Positions 51,966-64,000 are shown, counted from the first letter of the stretch. The stretch: 64,000 nt of DNA from Baylisascaris procyonis (GCA_037389465.1 JAZARR010000197.1:781501-845500), one strand, 5' to 3'. The notes: generated by a model from the letters alone, not told the origin. Program-made: numbers and translations.

Positions 51966-52640
51966 CCTCAAACTTTCAAGTGGTTCGTGCTCTTTTTTAG
52001 AAAGTCCTCTGAAAAAGGTCAAGGAAAGGATTGTGACATGCGTGAAAGAGTCGATTGGGGGGGTCGATCAATGTTGAAATTTGAAGCGGAATGTGTATCA
52101 ATGATTCGTTTATTGCTGCAAAGGTCAACTACGCGAGCAATAAATTTGTCAAAAATGCATTCATATGTTTAAACAAATCATCTATTACAATGTGCAAACA
52201 GTCAGACGAGCTTATCCGAAAATCTTGAATAGCGTTGGCATCGATGAATTGGCAATATGCAAAGTGGCGACTAGTTCAAGCGCAATCGTGATGCGCATTT
52301 TTAAAGAAGCATACGACAAGTTTTGTCTTGTAGAAGAAAACAAAGACCGCAAAGAGGAAATAACTTCAACCAGTTCTGATAATTAAAGCGAGGGCAAATC
52401 AACCAGTTGAGATGTTGGTATGGTTGAGTCCGATGAGAATAAAACGAACGAATGACTTTCTGGAGACGGTGAAAACAATGAGCTCGATGTGTAATTTCCG
52501 GAAACATTGAGCTACACAGCTAATAAAGTGCGACTTATGCTTGTAGATGATATAAGTGCAGCCATGTGACGTATCGAAGTCAACGCATTAGTGGGGGTCA
52601 TGCAGAAACCCACAAAAACATAACAATGGAACGTCTCTAC
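51966..52640 (+). pseudogene. Degraded coding-like frame with several stops
   Basis: One plus frame reads about 225 codons with roughly nine stops, all TGA or TAA. Between them lie protein-like blocks: Cys pairs (FVYCCKGQLREQ, ICQKCIHMFK), a 73-residue ORF (52165-52386, with VRRAYPKILNSVGIDELAIC) and an acidic block (SGDGENNELDV). Stop density is only about half of what chance would give. It could be an old transposon or gene relic; no family is recognised. Confidence 0.25.
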
Positions 52641-53380
52641 GCTAAATCTCGCATGAATTTATTTATATTCGTAAAATCTTTCAAATTTCAGCTATAGCAC
52701 AAAGTGCTGCGTTCACGTTGAGGAGGATGTTACCGAATTACTGTCTCCTGAAGGCTCGAAATAAACGGAAACGTGTACGTCTCTCCCAGGAATGGTACTA
52801 GATTAATAGATTTTTCTCTTCGTACTGCTAAGGAATATTCGAAAAAACTCGAGGTATGGTAAATACAGTATAAGTGCAAGTTTTCTACTTCTTAGACCAA
52901 GATAGATTTAACAGTATCGTATCAAATTCAGAACCGTGTGTACAGTACAAGTAGAGCATGCTGATTTTTGAACAAATATTATATACTAAGAGTCGTTCCA
53001 CTCTTCTGGAAGAAGCAAAAATAGAGAATTTTCTGAACTCGTTAGCACTGTCATGCGAAAAATTAAACACGACCCTAGTAATCAGTCAAATCAAGCACCA
53101 AAGTCCAAGGGAATTACAAATAAAACCGCTTCGATGGAATTTCTAGATAAAACGTTAAATTTAGAAAAATATCAGATTCTATCAGAATTGCGCTATTCAT
53201 TTGGAGTACATTACTTCAATAGGAAAATACTTAAAAAGAATTGAAAACTTACAGCTAAAACAGTTCTGAACAAAGATAACGACAACACGAAAAATTCTTC
53301 CAACTTACAGTGATAGATCGCAACTCTCATTCATGTCGAAATTTTTTAAACTCTTATGTTTACATACAACTTTACAGCAT

Positions 53381-53792
53381 AAGAGAGCAGAAAAATGCTA
53401 TGTTTTCTTTTGCACAAAAAATCTATCCAATATAGTAGAAGGAGAAATCAATCAAAAGAAGAAAGGTTATAGAAAAAGATCAATACTGCAAAAAAAAGAA
53501 AGAATTTCCAACTGATCAATAAGCTGTTTGATAGAATATGAAATAAAAATCTTTGCAAATTACAGGGTATTTCAAGAAAAATCAATCGTTGTTGCGGCAA
53601 TACAATATGTCGCCTTTTACTTCCTGCATGCCTTTTATTTTTCCGGTTTCGGGAGAATTCATTTATTTTCCGGAAAAACCGGAACAACAAATCGGCAAGC
53701 AATATGCAATTAAAGTCAGCTTTAGAAACAATGAAAAACAACATTTGATCGTTACTGCAGAAAATTTACAGAAACTTCACAAACTGATATAG
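53381..53792 (+). CDS. 3' end of an unrecognised gene, 2 exons
   Basis: Exons are 53381-53464 (ACTTTACAG acceptor, AAAG|GTTATA donor) and 53566-53792 (AAATTACAG acceptor, ends TAG). The join rebuilds a Gly codon, giving ...INQKKKGYFKKNQS. The last exon encodes about 74 residues of balanced, beta-rich-looking sequence (VSGEFIYFPEKPEQQIGKQY then AIKVSFRNNEKQHLIVTAEN). An upstream exon ending near 53203 (KYQILSELRYSFG, donor GTACAT) would also fit in phase. No family is recognised. Confidence 0.42.
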
Positions 53793-53799
53793 CCAATTC

Positions 53800-55830
53800 T
53801 CTATGACTTTTTTTCTAAAATTTCACCTTATTATACTTTATATCTGTAAAAATTTCGAAATCTATGTAATATTATACTATTGCCGCTTTTTGATTTCATG
53901 AATTAGTGAACAGGCAGTAAAGGATTCAGGAAATCCAGATGTTAGAGGGGTAACGAAGAGCATAATTAATTGTAACAGAATACGTCGAGCTGTTAGTTTC
54001 GTGAGCCTGGCATTCTCATCGCATCCCCTCGTTTTGTTGTTGCCTCTAACAACTGTCAGCAAGGATTAAACAAAGCCACTCCAATAGAAATACGTCACGA
54101 TTAGGTGACACCTGTTTATGCGATCATTTGCAGATCAAAATTCTCTGACCAAATGTGTTGTCTCTGAGAGAAAAAAAAAAATTAAACTATAACAGAAAAA
54201 AAAGATAACTTACAGAAAAACTATTCTTAAATCTATTCTTACCAATCTTATCACTTACCAAATATGTGTCAAAAAATACATACTGCTTATGAGTTCAATT
54301 TTCAAAAACCATTTTTTTTTTCTTTTTGCAATGCAGAAAACAGTTTCAAATGTATTATTGCACTTCTGTGACTATAATCTTAATAAATGCAGCTTGCTTA
54401 CTCGAAAACAATACAACATTGCTATAGTTTCATTGCTCTTCATCCTCAAATCTGTTCTTATTCATTCGTAATCAGGCTTTTTTTATGAAATTCGATAGCC
54501 GCTGTCACGTAACAAACACCTCACCTTGTCTAGTAAAAATATACATTTTTGGCTCTTAATTGTAGCTGCTATAATAAACAAGTTGCACTCGAACGCAATG
54601 ATATACAAAGACATCAACTTCTCAATGAAAATTGTTAATCCACTACATAATTTTATGCAAAGGCGATACAGCGCATTAGCAAAAACAATGTGAAAGCGAT
54701 CATGAAATAGAATCAAATGTTCTTTTCAGTTCTACAATCCACTCCACCTCTTACCTTCTTCCCTTTTGAGGTTTTCGCCTTTTGCTCCGAATAATATTCC
54801 TTCGCCCTCTGGGAGATTCTCAGGATGCAAAAATTCCTCTGTGAGGGTCTGGCGAGCGAGAAAAGCTTCACAACTATCGTTGGCAAGAGAATGCCTTCCA
54901 TCCGCGGAGTCTCACTTTATACACTAACATTGGCATAACAGGTTCAAGAATTAACCTTGAAAATTTACGCTTGCAAAGACACATGAAGGACAAATATTCG
55001 AATGAAAACGGCTACACCAGTTTTTCAAACCTACAGAGTTTTGTTAGAAAACGTTTTAGAGAAGCAAATATGACAGCTTTTGAATTTTCTTTTTTTTTGT
55101 GGAAATCAAGCACATTTAAAAAACTTTGAAAATTTCTTCCCAGAAATTTAGAGACATTTCTCGAAAAAGGCAAAAATGAATCGATATAGTGTATATTGAA
55201 GAAAAATTTTCGCGTGTTGTTTGATGCCATATTGTTGGCATTTTTAGCATATATTTGGCTACTACTTTTTATCATATATTCGTATCGTATTTTTGTAATA
55301 ATTTTTACGCATATTATATGCATCTAACTTTATGAATCTCGTAACACTTGAATAATGCGTTAGGTAAGCTGCAATTTTCATCGAAAAATGCGACATTAAT
55401 TGCGCATCGAAAAAAATGAAAAATTTTTAAGAATAACTCGAGAAGAATACATGATTTACATTTTATGATTTACATCTAAATATGGAATATTGTTACGCGG
55501 CTTTTTTTCCGCTTTCCATTTAACATTAAAGACAACGCGAAAAATATTCCGTATTCAGTGCAAAGAAAGCCGTTGCTCATTTATAAAATCAAGCAAATTA
55601 GCGTGTTTTAACGAGATATTTAAATAAACTTCAAACAAACCGGCTGACTCGATAAGCAGATCGGTAACGAAATAGATAGAGAATAATTAAATATGCACAC
55701 GATAGCCACACAAACGATTGCTTGAGAATTATTTTCAATTAGTATAAATTTTAAGGAAATATCGAATTGTGCGAAGATATGAGATATGGTCTTAGCTAGT
55801 AAGACCCAAAATTTGTTTGATTAGTACCTT
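53800..55830. other. Weak ORFs, no firm gene
   Basis: A minus ORF at 54713-54901 lies in GC-richer DNA and has a good donor (GGGAAGAAG|GTAAGA), so MEGILLPTIVVKLFSLARPS... could be a first exon; no partner exon was found. The rest is AT-rich. Confidence 0.35.
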
Positions 55831-55835
55831 TTCAG

Positions 55836-56172
55836 TTCTATTCATTCAGCAGTCAATTATTTTTATGCTGATTTTCAACTCGTTGCAAAGAAACTCGGCG
55901 AAAAATGTTCCACCACAAATTGGCTACTTTTCAATCCCTCCTCCTCTCCCTCTGCCCGACTGCAAACGTAGCTCTTGTTTTATGAATGAATTCGAACAGG
56001 TAAGTTTTTATTGGCGGATTATAACGCTTAATTTATTAAACATCAACTCATAATATATGCAATTCTTTTGCAGTATTACGATCATAACAATCGCATCACG
56101 GCTATATTATTGGCACTACTAAATGTACTTGATATTTCAATGTTAGTAATTATGAAGTTTAATTTCAATTAG
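55836..56172 (+). CDS. Two-exon 3' end of an unrecognised gene
   Basis: Exons are 55836-55999 (CCTTTTCAG acceptor, CAG|GTAAGT donor, the best donor match in the window) and 56074-56172 (CTTTTGCAG acceptor, ends TAG). They join in phase 0 to give 54 + 32 residues around ...NEFEQYYDHNNR. The first exon has a hydrophobic start and a Pro-rich middle (GYFSIPPPLPLPDCKRSSCF). The second has a membrane-helix-like end (ITAILLALLNVLDISMLVIM). A GTAATT donor inside the second exon could extend the gene instead of the stop. Upstream exons were not found. Confidence 0.42.
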
Positions 56173-56333
56173 AGTGGATTTTCTGAGACTAACCGGAATG
56201 TTTAAATATTTTCCAAGCAAAAATATGATAGATCCGAAATTTATCGCCAAAATAATAAAATGAAAAATTAAATCGTTGAGGTATTCAATAAATTTCATAT
56301 CAAAAATCAATAAATACAAAAGCAAACAGAGAA

Positions 56334-56756
56334 TCAAAAAATTATGAGAGGATCGAATAATTCAATCACAAGTTCTTTATTGCCTAAATAAGCATATTCG
56401 GCGATTCGTTTATAATCGCTTACCTTTATAATGTCGGAAATTATAACACCGAATGAGAGAATAAATATTTTTTCTTTGATAGGCATATTCAAAGATGAAT
56501 ATAAACGATGGAATAGGCAGGTATGTAGGTAACAAAGTAAGCATGTGAGTGAATGTTGATAGCCTAGTGTCCACACTTCAACCATTGTGCGCTCAAAGGC
56601 AAACGGGTAGATACAATCAAAACAAAACGACGATGGTTGTTGATCGGCGTAATGAACACAACACTGCCATATGGAACGGCTGTATGATGCGCTTCTGTAT
56701 AAGCGTTGCCTGGATCGCATAAAGAGCGAAGATTGTCGAACCGGTCCGTGCATCAT
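56334..56756 (-). CDS. Hypothetical ORF, 140 residues (longest in window)
   Basis: ATG-started, Arg/Ser-rich and then Cys-rich N-terminal half (SRQRLYRSASYSRSIWQCCV) and a more ordinary C-terminal half (KVSDYKRIAEYAYLGNKELV). No signal peptide, splice or family evidence. At this base composition a frame of this length is unlikely but possible by chance in 64 kb. Confidence 0.3.
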   Translation of the reverse strand: MMHGPVRQSSLFMRSRQRLYRSASYSRSIWQCCVHYADQQPSSFCFDCIYPFAFERTMVEVWTLGYQHSLTCLLCYLHTCLFHRLYSSLNMPIKEKIFILSFGVIISDIIKVSDYKRIAEYAYLGNKELVIELFDPLIIF

Positions 56757-57510
56757 ATTTGTGCATCATTACGCGATCCGCAATAAATCAGTTGTTGAAC
56801 AAGCTGAGTGAAAAAAAACAAACTTGATTTATATTATCGTCGAATTACTTGCATATGATGAGATGTGATAGTGTCAAGAGTAAAGCTTTATAACTTTAAA
56901 AAATCTATTCAAAAAATGATACTAATAAAGAAGTGTAAATGCGACAAAATTGTTGGTATTTATCTAAATTATATTTGTTATGAGCGACTAATTGCAACAA
57001 TTGAATTTAAGTATGCAAAGATATCTATATAACGCATAATGCTTATCTAGCAATCTTCATGGATATGCTATGTAGCAGTCCGATCTTATGGCTATAGATT
57101 CAAGCATATCATACTCCATTAGAAATATGATGCCGTAGTGACGAAGAGAAGGATTCATGAAGGGAAGGTGATTCTTTCGTTTATTCATTGCTCTTCATTG
57201 AGCGCATTTAATATAAAGACCATTACGTACAAATCTTCAATTGCCTAAAATATTCAAAAATTAAATGTTGATTCGAAAAGCATTAACTTACTATGGCTAT
57301 AAATTTATCTAACGAGAAGCAACTTTGGCAGGTATTATGAAGGATTGTAACATTAGAGAATAGCGCTTTTGGATTTTCTTACCCTGACTGTAATTATATC
57401 AGGAATTCATCGATCGTTTCAAAGAAAAATAGTCTAGTGGTCAAATGTAAGAGCAGAACAAAAATAGACGCAAGTACACAGATGGCTGTCTTCACTGATA
57501 CTTGTCGTCC

Positions 57511-57711
57511 TTATGTTTCATGCCTGCTTGCATTTCGAAGACGCCGTTCATTTAAAAAATTGCTTGCTGCCGATTTCATTGACTTCATATCCGGCTCATT
57601 TCTCACTTCCATGTTCGCACGTCCTCGATCTATATTCAACATGTTGAGCACTGAAAGAAACGAAGAAATCATGGGATCGCGGGCCAGAACAAGCTCAATT
57701 ATAATATCATC
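57511..57711 (-). CDS. Candidate C-terminal exon, 66 residues
   Basis: Minus frame without an early ATG: IIIELVLARDPMISSFLSVL, then NMEVRNEPDMKSMKSAASNF, then Arg-rich and a TAA stop. It contains TTTCTTTCAG inside, so it may begin there (residue 20 on). The plus strand is open for 92 codons over the same bases (57437-57715), so strand is uncertain. No family is recognised. Confidence 0.3.
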   Translation of the reverse strand, partial: DDIIIELVLARDPMISSFLSVLNMLNIDRGRANMEVRNEPDMKSMKSAASNFLNERRLRNASRHET

Positions 57712-57719
57712 TTAAATAA

Positions 57720-59455
57720 TTCACCAGCTTCTTCTCGAACTGAAAACCACTACCGCGTGTAGTCGTAGTATCCCCAAATGGTGCCTCTTGGAACGCATGA
57801 TCTTCTCATCACCTTTTCCCCAATCGCCCTCCCCCCATCCCTCACGTAGGAAATTGTGATCCATCGTTACAGCCAATTTTCAAATCATTTTTAAAAGCTT
57901 GAGCATTTTAATTCATTTGTTTGCGGGGAGGGGTTTTAATGAGTTTTTAATAATTAAATGAAAACTATAACGACCTAGAGCGCTCGGTGGAATACTATAG
58001 GCAGCCCATAATTACTCTTATGGATATTCAGGGGTTTGGAAAAAAATGCAAAAGGACTCTTGAATGGAACCATAATCATATGATTGTATTTTTTATCAAT
58101 GAGCAGGGACCCTCAATGAATCGATGAGAATACGGTCATAAAATACTTGAATAAACTTTCGTGATTCATTCTTTCCGAAATATTCCAAAGTTAATGTAGA
58201 GAGAAATTAGCCGAGATGACGTCATTGGTATGATGTTTCGAATATCGCGAGTTTTTGTATTAGTCCATTTTTATGATATATGCAATGATAAGGTCGGCGT
58301 GCTCGACTTTCTTATCAGAATCAATCAACTAAACTGATATTGAACACTATCATAGTCAATAGTGTATCGGTTGCAATAGTCGCTCTCATTTCTATCTTAC
58401 TTTAGAACGTCCATACTTTTCATACTTTTCATTCTCTGAATTTATTGTGTCGTTTATAAAAGTATTTCTTACATAAATTCGTAGAGAATTAGTATTTGAA
58501 CCCATCTTTCATATAATCTATTAAAAACATCTAGCCCACCTGAAGTGTACAAAAGAATGCAGTAATATAGAGCCGTTTTGATCAATAAAAGCATAATTTT
58601 TGAAAATTTTTAGCACACCTATAGCGTTTATTCTGTTATTGAGTAATTCAGAAATAATCTTTGTTTATTTAGGACAAATTTATTGCCTTTAATGTTCGTT
58701 TTATAAGTAATTATTTTTGTGCTTTTTTCTTACGAAATTTATTCATTTTTAAAGACTCTTAAGTATTATTTATTGTGAAACGAGTTTTGATAAAATTTTT
58801 CAATGCTGAGGAAGTTTTGAGTAAAATTTTTTTGCTAAAATTTTTCAATATTTAAGAAATTTTGTATAAGATTTTCCCGCAGTATTTCGAAATGATGAGT
58901 ACAATTCAGAATACAAATGTCATCACAGTTGAATAGAGCTGTAATGACTGCCGTCATCGCCTCATTGCTTTTATGATTTATATTAGCTTGATCAATTAAG
59001 AAACCGGTATTTATCCTGAATAAATATGTGCGTTATTTGCATGTTTATTGAAATAAATTTAAGCCCTTAATTAATTAATTAATTATTTATTTATTTCTTA
59101 TTTACTTATTTGTTATTTGTTTTTTGTTTATTTATTCATTTATTTATTTGCTTGTTTATTTACTTGTTCGTTTATTTATTTATTCATTTATTATGCATGT
59201 ATAGAAATCTCATTCGGCAGGGTATTGCTTAGAATTTGAAAAAAAATTTTAGGTAGCATTAATATTCGGATTCCACTTGTATAAAACAAGTGGGAATTTA
59301 TTACGCGAGGTAACTTTTGAATAAGTAATGAAGAGCGTGAAAATATTTGGAAATCAATCGAAACTTATTAGGTTTAAGGTAATTGAATTTAATTATTCGA
59401 TGTCAAGTATTCTAATTTGAGCGCTTTGAAGATATTCTATTGAATATAGGAACAC
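57720..59455. other. Upstream region of the ABC transporter gene
   Basis: AT-rich DNA with no supported gene; includes the (TTTA)n block at 59080-59195. Confidence 0.5.
59080..59195. repeat. (TTTA)n-type microsatellite
   Basis: Long run of ATTA, TTTA, TTTG and TTCA tetranucleotides, about 270 bases upstream of the ABC transporter start codon. Confidence 0.85.
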
Positions 59456-59461
59456 TAAGAA

Positions 59462-62400
59462 ATGGGTGGCTATGGCTCCAAATCGAAAGAACGCGAAAGA
59501 TTGTTGGGATCTAATTTAAAATACGGTTCAACTGGATCACTTAATGATAAAGAGTAAGTATTTCGATTTCTTTTTCTCTAGATTGAAATTTTTTCTAATG
59601 TTTTTGTTACTCTCAATATCTCCTAGTGCAATAAGAGTTTCGATCCATTTTATGCGTTTTTACGTGTCTCATAGATTTTACAAATTAAATTTGCTCTCCT
59701 TTGTATTGTCATTTTAAGCAACAATTTCGTTTGCAAATATTGCATTAACTTTTTTTTTGAAACACTATCGTTGCATTTTGTATTATTGAGACAATAAGCA
59801 TTAAAATTTTCCACATTGAACTACGAATAATTTTTCGTAACTCGTTGCAATTTATTTTTGCATTTTTTTTGTGGAATTATCCACACTTTTGATAATGCTA
59901 ATAATTTAATCGCCTGCAAGGATCATTGCAAATGCCGTTCAACTGAAATTGAAAATGATAGAGGCTATTCGTGTGAGAAGTAACCTTGACCATGTTATAC
60001 AAGTTATTGATGACCATCTAGAACGAACTTTGCAAAATCTCAAGAAGAAAGAAACCTCTATATTTTCTGCGATGCATTCATTCTGCGATCCAATTAAAAA
60101 GCAATTTTAATTTTTCGTAGATATTTGTATCAATTTCAGCACAATTTTATTCAAATTTCTATTAGTTTATCGCATAAATGAGCCACTCATAAAAATGATT
60201 TATATTCCATGTAAACAATTGTCAACAAAATTGAAGTATATGCATAATTTTCATAGCTAATTGTTGTCGCTGTTGATTTTATACAACTGCATAAGTCGAA
60301 ACATTTTTGAATTTTCAATGAATCAAATTAATTTTTTTTTTCAAATTATATTAAAATGAATCAAAATTTGAATACTAGATAACAAAGCAAGAGGTATTTA
60401 AGACTGATTAGGATCAAATTCAAGTTACCTTAATTGCATTTTGCGGTTACTTACTCTTAGGTAAACTTTTTTCCAAGAAAATTACAAGGGTACTCCAAAT
60501 CTTCAAGCAGTAATATTGCACAAAATGTCCGTGAAGTAGTGTTCACACAACGAATCTCAGTAAAAATGACATTTTTCAATATCGTAGCATAGAAAATTAT
60601 TCACAACTTAGATTAATTTTTTTAACACTTAAAAAGCTCCACGAATACAGTCTAACAGATATCCACTCGTAGAGTTTTTCTCAGTATACGAATAACCCAA
60701 AAAAAAAAACTGGAAAAAAAATTTCTTTGTCGGTGTTTCAGTCGATCTTATTCGATCAACTTTACTATCGGATTCATAACAATTATGCATCGTTATCGCT
60801 GTGCGTTTCCATTTTACAAACTATGATAGTCTAAAATAAAGTTTATCGCAGCTTAGTTTTGCCTCTTTTTCTAATTTCTTGCCATCTCTCCGCTACCTTC
60901 AACCATTAAAAAAAAACTTGTTTTAAACCACCGCTATGAAATCCTCAATGAGCATTTTGGACAAGTATGACCATCGGACAACTGTCTAGGAGTTAGATGA
61001 AGGGAGTGTCTCTACTTTGTCATTGTTTGATATGTTGCATGATTGCACTAGCAATTAATTCCTCGTTGGCATCGTTGAATGCTGTTTGCTTTTTATCGTA
61101 TCGTCAAAGGTTGCAAAGAAGTGTCGAGTTGCGGTTTCAAGAACGACAATTTCCGTTGACACCTGTTTGTGCTATAGTTGATGCCTTCTAGAAATTTCTC
61201 CTCGTCTCCATCTTTTGATTCTAAATTACAATCCCAATTTTTAAGAAAGCTATTTTCATGTCGACATCCTAACAATCAACATTCAAAGACATCCACTGAA
61301 CGGTCTGTTCATAATATTTTTTTTTTCAAACATAAATATTCTTCTAAAGAAATTTTTTTTAATAAACGCTTGGCCGAAGATATTTTTTGATGCAAATATC
61401 GGGTGTACTCAGTTATGCATGCAAGTTGTATGTAGAATGTAGATTATTTATGAATTTCCGTACTATTGTCACATATATGAAAGTTAAAAATGTCAGCTTT
61501 AGAACGTACAACAAGTCGTGTTTGAGAGGAGTAGAGCGCAGCATGTTTAGTGGCAATATTTTGGTGAAGTGTAGCCAAGTTTATTTATTGAAAGGGATGT
61601 GTGATTACATGAGTAACGTGTATTCACTCTGTAAACAGTGAAAATATTTGAAAATTTCCCTGTTTTGGAAACTGTCTAAATTGTTTTATATTTATAGTAA
61701 CAGCATATGGGTTATGCATGATTGCAATATTTTTTTTAATCTGTGGATAAGAATAATAAAGCATGTTTAATAGGAAGCCCTCTGAGGGGAGAATTTTTAT
61801 CGACATCGATCTTTAAAACTCGCAAAGTTGTGAATTATATTTAATTATTTTCAAATATTTATTTTATATGCATATTCAATGAGGTAAAGTTCCATATTAA
61901 GCTGAATATAACCGAATTTATAATTTAGCAATATTGCCATTCAAAAGTACGATGAGATTAGTGGTGATTCTAATTTCTCGACTTTTTTTTAGATTTTATT
62001 TTTGAATTCTTCTTTGCCAACTCTGAGGTATATTTTTATTTCTCTGAAGATAAAATATCTTATCGATTGAGTGGCTCCAATAAAATTTTATCACTTGAAT
62101 TTTTTTATTATTTGATATATTGGACGGAACCTTTCATCTAAAAAAATTTGCGTCATAGTCAAATTTGATGAACAGTCTTCAAAGGAATTAACAAATACGA
62201 GAACATTGAAGATGTTTACAAATATTGAATAAACATTTATGACGTCATTGTTTCAACATCCGTTTTATTTTATTTATTGCTCATTTGTACTAATGATTTC
62301 GACATCTATTGTTCAATGATGATATTCGCGAAAAAAACACCTTGCACGTTATACTTTCTGGAATGTTATAATGCTCCGGGGAGAAAAAGAGTTTAAAAAA

Positions 62401-63901
62401 AGGTTTTTTTATTGATAAAAAAGTTTTTCAATCGGCAAATAATTTCCTTGGTGATTTGCAATTCTTTTCGGCTTTTTTTCTTCGCTTTGTTTTTCTCTTT
62501 TATTAAATTGGAAACGTTTTTCGGTCTCATATGATTTAAAGAAAGTCTTAAAAAATTTTCAGACTTGTTTTACCTCAGTTAAAATATTGTGATGCGATTC
62601 GAGTTTACATATTATTGAATATCAGTTTTATAAAAATTTTCGCTTTGATATTCATGCAGTTGGAAACTTCGAAGCATAATTTATCCAGAAATTTTCCAGG
62701 ATAAGGAGGGTGAGACTGATTAGGAGGCCATTGTCCTAAATGCCGCAGTGCAAAGATATGAGTGGGCAAAATTTTGCAGCTCTAGAGAAAAATAACGGAA
62801 ATTTGACTACCTAGAAATGGTCAAATGTTTTTCGTCGAAAAGCGTGCAAATCAGTGAAAATTCACTCATCTTTGAAAAAAAAAAAATTTCACTGATATAC
62901 TCTCAGCAATAATGACCATTCGACATATCAATGATTGAAATTAATTGCTTTTCATAGAATAGTAGAAAAAAATTTTTATACATTTTTTCTTTTGCTTTCT
63001 ATGATTGCTAATTTTTAGGCACAAAAATGGAAAATCGACCTCAGAATTTAAATCAGTTTCAGCTTTTCAATTGGTATGCTAATGATGATTATCGTTATTT
63101 TTTTTTATATGTTAGCTAATAATTTAATTTTTTTTTACCAGTATTATAATTCCGTATAGCATAATTGGCAGCTCATATACTTGTTGATTGTTGATTTAGG
63201 AGAGCTGATTCTTGAGTCATTGACTGAAGAAGCGGTGAATTTATGCTGTGATTAAGTAATTTTGGGAGATAGTGAATATAGACATAAGATCTTTCGAGCA
63301 AGTCAATATAGAAAGTGACCAGAACCCGTTGCGACAAAACGATGAAGATTTGTTCACTATTGAGAATGCCTCATATTTTTGCAGTAAACATTAAAAAAGC
63401 GCACTTGTTTTGTTTATTTCTGAAGGGTTTTATATGTGAATGACCATCAAGAAATAGCCATCCATCTATGTAGCCCTTCAGGCGTATCTTTCAAGCGGCT
63501 GTTCATGACCTAGGGAATATTATTTCAAAGATCGGTGCGATAAGATTATCGGACTATCTCTAGTGCGGCAAGATGCGAACATTCATTATCACCTATATTT
63601 TCGTTTATATAATGATTGCAAAAACATACACACTTATCATTAAATCTCTACCGATCACTACTACCTGATTAGATGGCTACATTATGCAAATTATCGGCTT
63701 TTTTAATGCTAATTACCAAGCTAGTAATAGTTAATTTCGTTATTAAATGGGAAATGGTTTCAGTATCGATATGCAACTATTTGCGATAAAATTATGGTCT
63801 TTATTGGTATCATTTGCGCACTTATTAATGGAATTCTTCAACCGATTTCTTCCATTATTACTGGCGCAATTGTCAACGTTCTACTCGAAGATAATATAGA
63901 G
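59462..63901 (+). CDS. P-glycoprotein-type ABC transporter, 5' part (3 exons)
   Basis: Exons are 59462-59553, 63019-63073 and 63764-63901; the gene runs past the window end. Donors are GA|GTAAGT, TTG|GTATGC and GAG|GTAATT; acceptors are TTTTTAG and GGTTTCAG. Exon 1/2 rebuilds a Glu codon and exon 2/3 joins in phase 0. The 95 visible residues have a charged cytosolic start (MGGYGSKSKERERLLGSNLK), a Ser-rich linker ending SVSAFQL, then YRYATICDKIMVFIGIICAL and INGILQPISSIITGAIVNVL. This matches the start of the first transmembrane domain of ABCB full transporters (S.xxLFRYAT..DKxLxxIGxxxAxxxGxxxPxxxxxxG). Such proteins pump drugs and xenobiotics across the plasma membrane. An AG lies 13 nt before the ATG, compatible with trans-splicing. 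Intron 1 is about 3.5 kb. Confidence 0.85.
59955..60110 (+). CDS. Small ORF in intron 1 of the ABC transporter
   Basis: 52 codons including stop, amphipathic and helical (MIEAIRVRSNLDHVIQVIDD, then HLERTLQNLKKKETS). The frame stays open about 30 bases upstream of the ATG. Composition is less AI/FY-biased than the surrounding intron. It may be an alternative exon, a nested gene or chance; no CAG acceptor precedes it. Confidence 0.22.
   Translation: MIEAIRVRSNLDHVIQVIDDHLERTLQNLKKKETSIFSAMHSFCDPIKKQF
60997..61191 (+). CDS. Small ORF with signal-peptide-like start, in the intron
   Basis: 64 residues starting MKGVSLLCHCLICCMIALAI, which looks like a secretion signal, then an Arg/Gln-rich part (SYRQRLQRSVELRFQERQF). 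Two further plus ORFs overlap it end to end (61178-61390 and 61387-61641) in other frames, which suggests either short introns or a decayed gene. No family is recognised. Confidence 0.25.
   Translation: MKGVSLLCHCLICCMIALAINSSLASLNAVCFLSYRQRLQRSVELRFQERQFPLTPVCAIVDAF
61650..63015. other. Rest of ABC transporter intron 1, nothing seen
   Basis: AT-rich intron sequence with poly-T and poly-A runs and no supported exon. Confidence 0.5.
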
Positions 63902-64000
63902 GTAATTATTGATTTTTTATTGAAAAATATTTTGGCGAAATTTTCTTTATTGAATTTTCCTATTTTTTGCGTCAAAAATTTTTCTCAAAAAGAATCTCAA

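Noticed and set aside
53448..53744. 98-codon minus ORF
   Set aside because: Antisense shadow of the two-exon plus gene; Phe/Arg-rich without support.
58200..58270. Minus open frame upstream of 57711
   Set aside because: Short, closed by a stop, no acceptor or donor in phase.

Overview
The window looks like AT-rich nuclear DNA of an invertebrate, most probably a nematode. The genes are split by introns. Acceptors are the short T-rich ...TTTTCAG or ...TTTTGCAG type. Three genes have an AG acceptor about 11-13 nt before the start codon, as expected for spliced-leader trans-splicing. The proteins fit too: two small four-helix membrane proteins with a CCC..H N-terminal motif, an F-box/LRR protein and a P-glycoprotein-type ABC transporter. 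The species cannot be named from this. Few of the single-frame ORFs are real genes; the firm genes had to be assembled from exons with matching splice phases.

Layout. 1-16 kb is gene-poor: simple repeats, a GC-rich minisatellite, a 36-bp tandem repeat, a recent 88-bp tandem duplication and weak ORFs. 16.4-18.6 kb (minus) holds a complete 3-exon gene for a 150-residue four-helix membrane protein. 19 kb (plus) has a probable last exon of an unrecognised gene. 22.0-26.2 kb (minus) holds a 4-exon, 230-residue relative of the first membrane protein, so the two form a local same-strand pair. 26.8-27.2 kb has a tRNA-Ala-like sequence inside an inverted repeat flanked by (TA)n. 27-33.6 kb is mostly empty. 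33.7-34.2 kb (minus) has the 3' end of an unrecognised Ser/Pro/Arg-rich gene. 39.3-40.45 kb has a decayed non-LTR retrotransposon reverse transcriptase. 41.5-42.8 kb has two candidate minus-strand exons and a near-perfect hairpin. 45.6-49.5 kb (minus) is a 7-exon F-box/LRR gene. 51-57.7 kb has candidate exons and a degraded reading frame. From 59.46 kb to the window end (plus) runs the 5' part of an ABCB/P-glycoprotein gene, with a 3.5-kb first intron.

The firm genes point to ordinary cell functions: membrane proteins, ubiquitin-ligase substrate choice and xenobiotic efflux. There is no operon-like logic beyond the tandem membrane-protein pair. In this AT-rich DNA the GC-richer patches are open in several frames at once, so ORFs without splice or homology support are given low confidence.
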